This document shows, piece after piece, positions 47,601 to 57,769 of a stretch of 64,000 nt of DNA. Location: the NCBI GenBank assembly GCA_002633005.1, contig NMRA01000509.1:28698-92697 (forward strand), in the 5' to 3' direction. The DNA is from Phoronis australis (Eukaryota; Phoronida; Phoronidae). Made by a program: the position numbers and the translations under genes. Below the pieces are notes generated by a model. The model worked only from the letters and a program-made list of their open reading frames with translations. It had not been told where the DNA came from and did not search any database. The first letter of the stretch is position 1. Every line of letters starts with the position of its first letter.

Positions 47601-50600
47601 CCCAATGACCCGTTAAAGACAAATTTTACTTGGAAATAGTGGGCCAAAAACCCAGAAAGGACCTTAAAAATGGAAGTACAATTGTCCATGCAGCTTTCCC
47701 CTGCTAGTTCAAGTACTCGGGTGGGAAATCCAAACAACTGGACAACAATATGTTAAAAATTGCACCACGAAAATCGAAGTACACAATTGGTGACAAAAGT
47801 GGTGTATTTATTAAGTTAACTGCAAAAAGCGGGACCGCAGGAAACAAAAACTAATTATAAATAACTTTCTAAAACTAATGCCTGTGTTTACTCTCATGAT
47901 CACTACAAGCGAAAAGCAGACGGGTGTCAAGATGTACGACAGTTTACTCGCCTAGTGGTAACTTTTTGAAGAAATTTTTACATGATGTCGAAATTCAGTG
48001 TAGTGTATAGTGTTTGCAATGTTTTAGTTTCGCGGAGTCATTTGTCGATGGCCGACATAATGTCTTCCGTAATAAAATACAAATCACCCCTAATTTGGTG
48101 CGCAGCCACGCGATGGAGTCCCAATGCTATCTAAATAAATTTTTAAACAACGATGCGTTTCGGTAACAAGGGGTCTCGCTGCAGCATTGCCTGAAAATTG
48201 CATACAATGACAGGGTGTGACGTCACAGCAGCACTGTTTAGGAAAGGGAAAGTGAGGCCTCTGGAAATCCTGATGAAAGACTCATCAGGGACACTTATCA
48301 GCTTCTTCTCAGAGGTAATAAGCGTAGATGTCCCAGACGGAAGAAAGTTAGAGAAAGACATATGCCTCCTATTTAATGAAGGGAGGAGTCAAAGATGTCA
48401 ATGAAGCGCCGATATCTGAAATTAATAGAGATGACCGGAAAAATGAACAAGGTAATAACTAATTGATAAAATATAGTTCATAAAAGCAACGAAAGTAATT
48501 TCAAATGTTTTCATAGTGTTGAACCAAAATGCCCAGTTTCACGTCAAAAATCAGTAAATGGTGGTGAGATTTCATGCGCGCACCGAGGGGTGCTCGGGGG
48601 GCTATAACGAGCCCCTCCATTTGGCGAAGTGGGCAAAAAAAGTCCGCCTCAGAGAAACAAACAGTCCGTGGAAACGAGACAAAAGTCCACTAAAAAGGCG
48701 CAGACGCACAGTTCACAGTACTGAAGGTGGTACCCCGTTTTTTTTAGTCCTCCAGCTTTTCTGCTAGCAAAAGCTCCACTTGGTCAGAAATTCGAGCCCC
48801 CCAAAACTAGAGGCTGGGTGCGCGCATGGGTTTTATGTTTTTGTTAGTCAGCGTTTAGACAATTGGTCCCTCGTCAATAAAATTTTCTCCGATGTCCAAC
48901 ATCAAGAAGATTGACTGCGCATTGCTTCCTCCTTGCCGAGAGACACTGTTGAACAAGCTCAAACGAGCCCATTATGTTGGCCTTGCTCTGAGACCAAGTG
49001 GATTCGGCCGATCCGGGAAACGGTTTGGATCCTCTTACCTACATGTATGGTTGGAAGGTACAAGATGGATAATATACTCCCGAATGGTTTTGTGGATCTG
49101 CCGTTCCTGATGTCCTTTTTGAAGGTGCTGGTCTTTTACACGAAAACCAAGCCGATCAAGAGGTAAAGGAAATGGGCTATGACGAAACAAGGGAGCCCGA
49201 ATCAAGCTGGAGTAGCAGTGACGAATCTGATATTGAAACGTGTTAAAAACTAACAGGAAACTACTGTTGACATTAAACATATAGTATGTAGCTTGATACA
49301 GTGATTTTGACTATCTGTTACTATGCTGTTTGAAAGTGTTGCTCTATTTCATGTAGATTATTTTGATTAAAGAAGGTTTTTAAAAACACGTCTGTTACTT
49401 TTCTTTCAACGTATTGTTTAGTAGTCAATGAGATGAAAGAGCTCCTTGGAAATAATTTTCGTGGTTCCTCGATCTAGCGCAAATTTAGGGGCCATGTGTT
49501 GTCGCTGACGTATCCTTTCTGCTGGCAGTTTTGATAGCGTTTTATATTTCACACAATCTGCGTTCTTCAACTTTACTAAGTGGCTTGGTTTTAGACACTT
49601 CCTGGCATCCCAAAGTTTTACTGTTATCAGGTACTTTCCAAAATGCTTACTCTCCGCCATCATCCATTTGACATCGAGTGTGAGAGCTCAGTAGACGCAA
49701 AAGTATAAGCTCATTATCCAATATGTCATATATATTCAAAATTACTGACCGGTATTTGAGATTTCTGGGGCTGGCGAGCACAACCCACACAGGGTTTTAA
49801 GTGTCATAGCGTAATTGGTAACCAGTAACATCTATTTGAATCACATGGAATTGTTTGTTGTGGCACCCTGAATGATGACCTAGCTTCTTTTACGGTGTAA
49901 TTGAGTCTCTGGCGAACGCCTTCCAAAGCACAATTTATTGTCTGTCATGGTCATCTGGTGGATTATTGGTTTTTTAAAACTGACTTAAAAGTCAGTTTTA
50001 GCCGGTACCTCGGGTATCTAATGTACCTCAAAAGTTTTGATAGCATATATTGTGGTTGAGATTTTTTAGGGTTTCTTCCAGGCACAATCCAGAGTATATT
50101 TTGTCTGTCATAGGGCATTTAGTGATCTGTGACATATATTGAATCATATGGAATTGGTTTTGTGTGGTACCTCGAATGTATGTGCTTGCTCATTTTTGGG
50201 GGGTCATTTTTGGGTTTCTGCCGGACCCATTCCAGAGTGCAATTTGTCTGTCATGGGTCATTTGGTGTTCAGTGCGGTACTATAGTTCGCTTAAAATCAG
50301 TTTTGGGCGGTACCTCGAAAATCTAGTCTAGCTCAAATTTTTTATGGCATACCATGGTTGAGATTTTTGGGGGTTTCTGCCGGGCACAACCCAGAGTGTA
50401 TTTTGTCTGTCATAGGGGTTTTAGTGATCTGTGACATGTATTGAATCACATGGAATTGGTTTTGTGTGGTACCTCGAATGTATGTGCTAGCTCATTTTTG
50501 GGGGGTCCTTTTTTGGTTTCTGCCAGACCTATTCCAGAGTGTAATTTGTCTGTCATGGGTCATTCGGTGTTCAGTGCGGTACTATTGTTCGTTTTAAATC

Positions 50601-51089
50601 AATTTTGGTTGGTACCTCGAATATCTAGTCTAGCTCATTTTTTGGGCTCTTTGTAAGGCCCCCAGGGGTCACACCCAGAGTGCAGACAACGGCAGACGTG
50701 CATTTCTGTACATACTGAGATGGACTTTAAATGCTCCCGTGGTCAGATGTTGGTACCTCGTTCATCTATGCTAAGTGCTCTGGGCTGCCGGTCTATTACC
50801 AGATTTGAGCCGCTGTTTCTAGATGCCTTATCAATTTGATGTTGCCTGACATGGGCTGGCAAATTCCGAAAACACGCAAGATCTAACTTTATGCAAGTAC
50901 AAAGTCTGATAAAACTGAAAACTTACTAGAATGTTCCAGTGGTGTGAGTCCCAGCAGTCGTTCAACCCTGTCCAGTCGTTGATTGAAAGCGAGTGGTGAA
51001 GCCAATCGGTTAACTAGTTGGTCACCATAGACAACCGAAAACGTGGAAATTATTGCAAAGGCAAAACGAACGCAATTCGACTTTCCCAT
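44395..51089 (-). CDS. Secreted C-type lectin, copy 2 (three exons)
   Basis: Exons on the minus strand are 51089-50927, 45757-45581 and 44648-44395. Phases and splice sites match copy 1 (GTAAGT, GTAAAT donors; TTTGTAG, TTTTTCCAG acceptors), giving about 197 aa. The start MGKSNCVRFAF is chosen because it aligns with the copy 1 leader; the longer open frame upstream is not conserved. Leader, neck helix (NQRLDRVERLLGL) and a complete six-cysteine CTLD are intact. The sugar-site loop reads WSPGQPNGGNQC, so EPN is QPN here against EPG in copy 1, and WND is again WHD. Intron 1 is about 5.2 kb because it holds the 4.0-kb inverted-repeat element at 46776. The two lectins are tandem paralogues that have diverged at the ligand loop. 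Confidence 0.85.
45366..45381. repeat. Nested TACATGTA palindrome
   Basis: CTACATGTACATGTAG is a perfect 16-bp palindrome built from TACATGTA. That octamer recurs in many non-coding places in the window. Confidence 0.7.
45581..45757 (-). CDS. C-type lectin copy 2, exon 2 (CTLD N-terminal half)
   Basis: 177 nt, phase 1 at both ends. Encodes GCPPNYRRFQNSCYHF through VETYPEDDFILRN. Differences from copy 1 cluster in the first part of the exon. Confidence 0.85.
46300..46505. repeat. TCGAG-rich foldback family, copy in lectin 2 intron 1
   Basis: Shares CGAGTAAGTTCAGACTCGG with the homologous intron of copy 1, and ACTCGAGCATGA ... AATTTCGAGT with the right end of the element at 54520-56290. It predates the lectin duplication, since both introns have it. 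Confidence 0.5.
46776..47650 (-). repeat. Left arm of the inverted-repeat element, tandem units
   Basis: Roughly 2.5 units with a period near 290-300 bp (for example CAATTCCATG at 47117 and CAATTACATG near 47410). Complementary to the right arm. Translations in both arms are chance open frames of the same repeat. Confidence 0.7.
48195..49245 (+). pseudogene. TGCD-motif transposon protein remnant, product unknown
   Basis: In the middle of the inverted-repeat element. The reading contains HTMTGCDVTAALFRKGKV near 48198-48251 and, after breaks, KIDCALLPPCRETLLNKLKR near 48910-48970. A third piece, read in another frame, has a GW then DG, YTPEWF context near 49040-49090. Finally there is a Ser/Asp/Glu-rich end (SWSSSDESDIETC) near 49210-49245. 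From memory these pieces, in this order, resemble a large unnamed metazoan protein family with an H-x2-TGCD-x4-LF-x-GK motif. No biochemical role is known to me. Frameshifts and stops make this copy non-functional. It is probably the element's own gene or a captured passenger. Confidence 0.5.
48660..48830 (+). repeat. Dispersed repeat, copy 2 (partner at 7045)
   Basis: Matches 7045-7180 at both ends, same orientation. It lies inside the inverted-repeat element, interrupting the TGCD-family remnant. Confidence 0.5.
49820..50795 (+). repeat. Right arm of the inverted-repeat element, tandem units
   Basis: About three units with a 302-bp period: AGTGATCTGTGACAT occurs at 50121 and 50423, with a diverged unit from about 49820. 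Complementary to the left arm, the outermost 20 bp almost exactly. Confidence 0.7.
50927..51089 (-). CDS. C-type lectin copy 2, exon 1 (signal peptide and neck)
   Basis: 163 nt from ATG (MGKSNCVRFAF) to the GTAAGT donor, phase 1. Aligns with copy 1 exon 1 and differs mainly in the linker after the leader. Confidence 0.8.
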
Positions 51090-52640
51090 GCTTTCTATTG
51101 GAGAAACACAATACAACACCGAGACCCTTGTGGCGGTAATTCTGAAGCCCCAGCGATCGTTGCAGCCTTCGAGCTCGGCCTTCACGGCACATTGTGACCT
51201 ACAGAATCAGTGACAATGTCAGTTGGCGTTTACGTGATCTGCAGTTCTTGGAAGGGAAGTACAAATATTTCCCAGTTTCAAGGCAAGCCAAGTTCATGAA
51301 AGCCATTACACGGCCAAGAGGAAAACTGACGCCTGGGTACACCGATAAGTTCATAGCAAACTGTTTCAGTGTTTTCGAATTCGATCAAACATGGTTAGTC
51401 GGAAAGGACACCTGTTGGTAGAAAATGTAGGTGTACGCCAATGAGCTATATATATTTGTAGAGAGAGACGACAAAGACGTTAACAAAACTATTCACAAAG
51501 GCCGCCGCCATTATAGCGTCACGGATCGTGGCGACACCTAGCGGCCGTGTGTGCGCCGACGAAGTACGCGAGGCGTTGACCACGGCCGATTTCAGTTTGT
51601 CAAATTCAAAATCGTGAAGTGTCTTTCCTTAAAATATTGAAAACAAAAAACATGAGCAGTGCCATGGAAAATACACATAGGCAAAATATAGACTCGGTAT
51701 ATCAAGGAGAAACTTGGGCAGTAAAGGCAATAAAAATTACGAGAAATACATCATAAGTAAGAGTGTGACTCAGTAATTAGGGGTGAACAGGTTAAAATAG
51801 GTGAATGGAGGGTGAGCAGGTACAAAACATGTAGGATTTTGTCCAGGGAGGTCAGGGAAGTAATAAACGTAAGACAGACCTGCTGAAGAAGAGGTAGGAG
51901 CAAACCCTCGGGCGGAACCCACCCTAAAAGTTGGGGGCGGAAATAGCTTTCTTTCCCCAATATTCCAGGTGTTAATATCAATTAATTAATTAACAATAAA
52001 TTATTAAAATTTCAGTGCACAAACTTTGTTTTAAAGTAAAGCTGAAAAATTAACAGACTCTCATCCCCCCAACAATCATATGTTTCCAGATCTCAGTTGT
52101 TTCGAAAATCCACACCTTACGACATTCTACATTCAAGCAGGGGGGCTTGTGCGTTACACGAAAACAGGGCCAGGGCACACTCTCACCCTCTCACCCTCAC
52201 AATCACACACTTCCGACTGAGCTTCCGAGGACCCGATATCTGTGCAATAACTGTTTGCACCCAACTGTTTTTTTATACATCCCATGAGAAACGGCAACGG
52301 CACAAATATGTTTTGCAGAGATGACGCCACCTCATTTCGGATGGGTGTTACGCAACATGCGCCATCTATTAGACATTTCTATAATTCTAAAAATACTTAT
52401 TGAAGCACACCGTTTGCAGTTGTATCGTGGGCGCATGTCAACGCTCCGCGTTTGTCTTGTTGACAACTGTGTTTATATCTACTTAACCTCTTGCAAGATC
52501 ACAATTTGGCGCGTCTTATCCTATTTTAAACTCGACAACAGTTGGACCAATGCTGTGCGTCATTGGATTTTTTTCTCAAAAAAGTGACTTACGCCTGTTT
52601 CTATCTTTAGAGTTCCTTTGCAGATTTTCATTTAATTTTG
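51090..52640. other. 5' flank of lectin 2 and non-coding stretch
   Basis: Homology to the copy 1 upstream region continues to about 51330 (shared GAGCTCGGCCTTCACGGC and CTGCAGTTCTTGGAAGGGA), so the shared promoter region lies here. The 31-bp direct repeat partner is at 51405. Further right I recognise nothing. Confidence 0.4.
51405..51435 (+). repeat. 31-bp direct repeat, right copy
   Basis: Exact match to 29261-29291 in the same orientation. Confidence 0.7.
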
Positions 52641-53312
52641 CCGGACAGTGTTCTTAGAGGGAAGACGACGCCTTGTTTTGAATAGGTTTAATGTATTCAG
52701 TGCCGTTTAATGGCCATTTTACGATATTAAAAACACTCATGGAATAGCGGAGTTGCAACCGAATCGATTTAACGATTGCGCATGTCCGGAAATTAGGGTG
52801 CGCAAAGGCTACTGGGATTGTTGATGGTAAACGGGATGGCCGACTGGTTTGCACGACGTGTAATTTGTGTGCATTAAACTACGCTGTTGTATGTAATTCT
52901 GCCGCTATTCGCCCTAATTAGCGCCCATGGCTCAACAAGTGCCCCAACGCGTTTTCAGACTTTGCTAAAGTAAGCGCCCAGCCCATGAACTACATGCGAA
53001 AAATGCCCTTACATACAGTTCTAACGTCTCCAATTTATCAATTGAAAGATCCGACAGCCTGAATTTGTAACGGACCACGAGCCTCACCGTTATGTCCGTA
53101 CACTTCAAACTTACGCCGCGATTCAAAAAGAACGCAGAAGTTTTGCTGCTCTTGCGAGGGATGTGCCCCACTACGCGGGTCTGGACTTTGAAAACAGACA
53201 CAGCGTACTTGTCAAAGAGCGGGATTGCATTGTTTCTTTCCAGTACAGATCTTCTCCGGCCTCAAACTTCTTTGTGCATGTGAAAACCGTGAATCGAAGA
53301 CTAATAAAAAAA

Positions 53313-53541
53313 NNNNNNNNNNNNNNNNNNNNNNNNNNNNNNNNNNNNNNNNNNNNNNNNNNNNNNNNNNNNNNNNNNNNNNNNNNNNNNNNNNNNNNNN
53401 NNNNNNNNNNNNNNNNNNNNNNNNNNNNNNNNNNNNNNNNNNNNNNNNNNNNNNNNNNNNNNNNNNNNNNNNNNNNNNNNNNNNNNNNNNNNNNNNNNNN
53501 NNNNNNNNNNNNNNNNNNNNNNNNNNNNNNNNNNNNNNNNN
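53313..53541. other. Assembly gap (229 N)
   Basis: N run flanked by an A run on the left and a T run on the right, as if the missing part were a hairpin or homopolymer-ended insertion. Open frames across it are artefacts. Confidence 0.95.
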
Positions 53542-53643
53542 TTTTTTTTTCACTACCAACCGCCGTGGAGTATTTGTTACTGTTTCTTTGAAGGGAGATA
53601 TTGTTGGGCAGTTTCTAAGATACGTTTTCTTGCCGCCCTCAAA

Positions 53644-53763
53644 ATGAGCGCTGCACACTTTATGCTACGAAGTCGGAAAGAATTCACGAAGTCGGCCTTT
53701 GCTACCAGCTCTTCCGATGTCTCTGACCCATGTTTAACGCAGTTCTTGATCCTTGGGAAACAG
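53644..53763 (+). CDS. Possible first exon, product unknown
   Basis: Forty codons from ATG with adenine at -3 (CTCAAAATGAGC) to CAG followed by GTAGTA, a reasonable donor at phase 0. It encodes MSAAHFMLRSRKEFTKSAFA followed by a Ser-rich stretch. The composition looks coding, but I recognise no family and found no following exon in the correct phase. It could belong to the degraded DNA-binding gene at 54173 or be chance. Confidence 0.25.
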
Positions 53764-54172
53764 GTAGTAACTAATTTTTTATTTCGCTAACTGGTATTAT
53801 AGCATGCCAGGCACACAACACGTATAACCTCCCTGTGGCCGGTTCGCCCCCACGCTTGCCGACGTACTTGTTTACCAGCTTAACCACAATGCAACATTCT
53901 GACCCATTTCCAATATGGCGGCGTTGCAACTCCGCTATTGCATTGCAGTCGTGGGTGCATTTCAACGCTCAATGTAGCTCTTGTTTACAAGGAGCGGGAA
54001 CAATGAGACCTGGTTTAAAGTATCCAAGGCACCTCACTGTATGGAGCTGGGTTAACCTAACAAAGAAAATATTGAAGTGCTTCAATGGAACTGTGTGGGT
54101 TTCAATGACAGCACACAGCTGTAGGTAGAATCAGTGCATGCGTATTTTCCTTGTGGCTCTGTCATCCATAAA

Positions 54173-54321
54173 ATGAGTAGAAAAAGGTCAGAACATTTCT
54201 CTCCTGAGAAAAAGGTTTCCTCACAGAACTGATTACAGAACAAATTGATGTCATAGAAGGAGAGCAAGAAAAGTGGTGCCAAAACAAGTCAACGGAAGCA
54301 AAATGCTTGGAGGGACAGTGA
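54173..54321 (+). pseudogene. Myb/SANT-like DNA-binding domain fragment, frameshifted
   Basis: Starts MSRKRSEHFSPEKKV. After what looks like a one-base loss near 54216 it continues in another frame with LTELITEQIDVIEGEQEKW before a TGA at 54319. This pattern (FSPEEK, L-x-x-LI, a long acidic helix) resembles Myb/SANT-like domains of Harbinger-associated and MSANTD-type proteins, which bind DNA. Only the first two helices are visible. Probably a transposon-derived relic. Confidence 0.45.
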
Positions 54322-54519
54322 GTTCAGACTGGGTAAACAGTTCCCGCATTCAGAAAAAACGCATAAACAGTCAAAGGTCTTTTTGGAAACTGGGTGGAAC
54401 GAGAGAAGTGGTGTGGTCGTCCGAGGACAAGAGATCACAGAAATAGTTTTATAAAGAAGAGACTAACAAAAATACAGCACCGCAAATTTGAACTATCGCT
54501 AGCTGCTGACAAACAAGTG

Positions 54520-56290
54520 GTCGGTCTCTGATCTTTGTTCTCGAAACGAACTCGAAATTGTATTTGTCAATTTCTCTGCTCCTTTTGTCCAAACTCAATG
54601 AGTGGTTATCAGACTGTGCTCAAATACATTATAGTTTATGCCTATGAGTTTCTAGCCCAAGTTTGCACTTGTAGACCTTTATATTTATGCTACAAACTCA
54701 AGTAAAACTCGAAATTTCGAGTTCAGACTTAAACTTTTACCCCGTGGTTGGGTTAAAAGGTTATCTCCAACCTTATTTAGTGGCCTCCATGCTAACTCGT
54801 ATATCAAAAAAACTAAGCTTTGTCAACTAGTAAAAGCATAAATTTTTGAAAGAACAAAGACCAGGAAATATGAATATACTTCTTGCATTTATGTGTCATT
54901 GTTATTTTTACGTAAAAACCTTTTTTAAATCGAAATTTCATTTTTAAGAAAGGAACATTCATAGCAAAATAACACCTCAGTCGATTTTAATGAAACCTTT
55001 TTTAAATGAAAACTTCACCAGTTACCGCAAAAACTCTGTTAGGAATTTTCGATTATTTTTTTCGTTTGGTTTCTACGACAAATCAAATCGCAAAACATAA
55101 GGTATTTATTTTTTGAAAAAATGAAGTCATATTCGTCTTTGTCACCTTACGCAAAAACTAGGCCTTTATATCAAAAATCCTAACAGCGCTTTTGAGAATG
55201 ATGAATAAATATTAAGTTTGGAAAGTTTCATTGATATCCATCAAGCCGTTTTTGAGAATTGGTGTTCCTAAGTTCAAAGAAAGTCGATTTGCCGAAGCCG
55301 AGAAAAAGCCGATTAAACTGGGACAAGTGAAAATCTCTTCCGTTATTACTGAGGTGAAAACTTGTTTTCGGTACACATAACCTATACAATCCTTAACTGC
55401 GTTAGCTTAGCTATTTCAACGTTCACTCGCAAGGTCAACTGATTTTGCAGGGCGTAAGTAACTTATCATTAAAACCTCAAATAGAGGTATTGTTCCCAGG
55501 CAACTTTTACTGTTGTTTACGACCTACTTTGGAAGTAGGTCACAGTTCATAGCCTGCACACGTCACGTTATGGGAACAAGATACGAAACCAAGTAAGAAA
55601 TGGATTACAAAAATGGAATCGGTGGTTAAAGTATGTCGTTAGCATGAGATCGAAACTTGAGTGAAATGTCAACTTCAGGAATTAGAGTGAGGATTTATCT
55701 CTTTTCACTCTGTGTTCTAGCATGACCACATGCAGAGGCCTGAGGCGACTCGTAGCATCGTTTTCAACGTCAAGGGTCGTATGCATGTAGACGCACAACT
55801 CCCTTAGGATCAAAAGAACGTTTTGTCTTTGTTTTCCCCGGCACCATTCTATCATAAGTACACCTCGTTGGCTCAATGTTATGGCGACTTTGTGAATGAA
55901 AGGACTGAGGGTAGCTCTGTACCTGGCGGGAGATTCGATTTAATTGAAAGCGCTTTAACTTTTGACCTTGGATAAGTAGTAAACAAATATCCACGAGGTT
56001 GCGCGGTTCCAAGGTGGTTCCGCTAAATCTTTTTTATTTTCTCGCTACGCGGTATATATTTTGTATTGGAAGTTCCCCGAGAATGAAGATAAGGTATTTT
56101 GCTAGACACAAGTGAAATATTGTAAAAATGGCCAATTTTTGTTAACAAAGTTGGTGATATCCTTAACTGCTAACAAGGACTAATAAATTATTCACGTAAG
56201 TCATTACGTACTCGAGCATAGAATAATAGACACTCATCTTTAGTTCCCACAAAAGTAGAGTAGAAAACAGCAAACAATTTCGAGTTCAGC
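54520..56290. mobile_element. 1.8-kb TCGAG-rich foldback element
   Basis: The left end (ACGAACTCGAAATTGT, then TCTGCTCCTTTTGTCC and CTGTGCTC near 54545-54640) pairs with the inverted right end at about 56213-56285 (CTCGAGCATAGAATAATAGAC ... CAAAAGTAGAG ... ACAATTTCGAGTTC) at roughly three-quarters identity. Related copies lie at 17244, 34612 and 46300, and the termini resemble those of the 31722 element. There is no ORF of note, so it is non-autonomous. Exact ends are uncertain. Confidence 0.55.
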
Positions 56291-57700
56291 ACAAATATGC
56301 AATAGAGTGGAGTAGCTATTTGGGACTGATTCACTGGACCCCCAGCATCCGTGCCTGATGATATCTGAAATGGGTAGCGAATTGGGGTGGGTTGTGTTGA
56401 ATGAAACTGGATTCAAGAGGGGTAGGGGGCTGAAAACCAGCCGAGCAAGAGATGGAATTCCTGTCTGCATTCCAATAAACGTGCTTTGTATGCCCATAGC
56501 CAAGACGCCTATTGAATACACAATCCATTTAGGGTAGATTTTACAATGCGTTTCAGCTCTCGCAAACCATTCACACTTTTTAAAATCAACTATAAGCACT
56601 TAATTAGCTAAGGCATAGTCAGCCTACATCGGCAGGTAAAAGTGACTAACTTCAAAGTAAATAACATAAGGACGCCTTATTTCCTGACTTGATGTTTTAA
56701 GACCCGTGTCGAAACAAAAATCTAAAGAAAAGACATCGTCACTGAGTGTGACGGGGTTTCCAAGGTAGTACACATACTACCGAAGTGCCCACCGATGTAA
56801 GACTCAATGTGCTTTTAAGAGAACACTTCCTTCGACACTTCTTATGGAAAATTATCAAGGGGGTTACCAAATCATACAATTAATATTTATTAAGCACTGA
56901 AGTCCATATCATGATTACATGATATAAATTATTGACCAACGATGGCCAGAATGTTAACTATGGGATCACAAGAAATAATTTAAATAAGTAACAGCGAATC
57001 AATAAAAACAATGAATAAATAAAAATAAATAATAAATAAAGAATAATCAAACAAATATATGATAATATAACAATAATAAAATTAGTAAATAAGTAGTAAT
57101 CGTAAATATTATAATCTTTTAGATCTGAGTGTATTATAACTGCAGAAAGAAATGAAACAAAGTAATCAATGGGCATAGAATGAACTAATCAATAATTCCC
57201 AAAATCTTGAAACCAACCATAATTTTCTATATAAGCGATCAAATGCAGGGAACAGTTAAAACATGTTCAAATCACCCGGTCCATCCCTGGTTGACTGGCA
57301 GCAGTTTCACACAAAAACATTCTTTGTTTCAATCGTGAACATCGTGTATCTTAATCAGTAGGGAAGCAAAAAGTCACGAATTTTCAATTAACTGTTGCTG
57401 CAGACGCAGGTATTGCAAAAAGCACCGTTGCTTTTTACCGATTGGAGCCGTCATGTCTTGCCATATTTGTTTATTGCACACAAGTCCGCTAGACGTCTCT
57501 ACGGTCCAATAACAATAGCCGCCAGTGGCCGTCAAATGGGTTTTCGCTAGGTGATTTGTCTACCTCTCAATGGTCTCTGGACACGACATGACCTTACTCG
57601 GAAGCCAGACAGCGCGTGGCACGCGGTCCACCATATTGATGATGAATGCTATGTAAACAAAAGCACGGTGGCCTTATGGAAGCCGGGGAATTTTCAGAAT
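56291..57700. other. Non-coding stretch with AT-rich low-complexity tract
   Basis: No gene was recognised. The section 56990-57110 is rich in AATAAATA-type simple sequence. Confidence 0.5.
56990..57110. repeat. AATAAATA-type low-complexity tract
   Basis: Dense imperfect repeats of AATAAATA and related A/T strings. Generates spurious Ile/Leu/Tyr-rich frames on the minus strand. Confidence 0.8.
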
Positions 57701-57769
57701 AAAATTTGAAATTTTAAATACTAACGAGGTTCTAAAGTATTGGTAACATAAAGCAAGGTAAACCTCACT

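Larger units (their letters stand above)
46776..50795. mobile_element. 4.0-kb inverted-repeat element in intron 1 of lectin 2
   Basis: The outer ends TAGACCGGCAGCCCAGAGC (46776) and its complement (ending 50795) face each other and are flanked by TTA on both sides (46773-46775, 50796-50798). A 3-bp TTA duplication is typical of PIF/Harbinger, but no Harbinger transposase is visible. The arms are long: left to about 47650 and right from about 49820. Both are built of tandem units of about 300 bp that contain GGTACCTCGAA-type motifs. The centre holds remnants of a TGCD-motif protein. Lectin copy 1 lacks it at the matching intron, so insertion followed the duplication. Confidence 0.8.

Noticed and set aside
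46797-47622. Cys/Phe-rich open frames, with a near-identical copy at 50441-50656
   Set aside because: Similarity is due to the inverted tandem-repeat arms of a transposon; the frames are not conserved between units.
51751-51981. Leu-rich minus-strand open frame as a LINE or membrane-protein fragment
   Set aside because: No reverse transcriptase or other family motif is visible, and composition follows the local pyrimidine-rich sequence.
53163-53658. Open frames of about 140 codons on both strands
   Set aside because: They run through the N gap and the A/T runs beside it.
52745-53945. Inverted match AATAGCGGAGTTGCAAC between about 52743 and 53940 as ends of an element
   Set aside because: Only 17 bp match and there is no target duplication or wider similarity.
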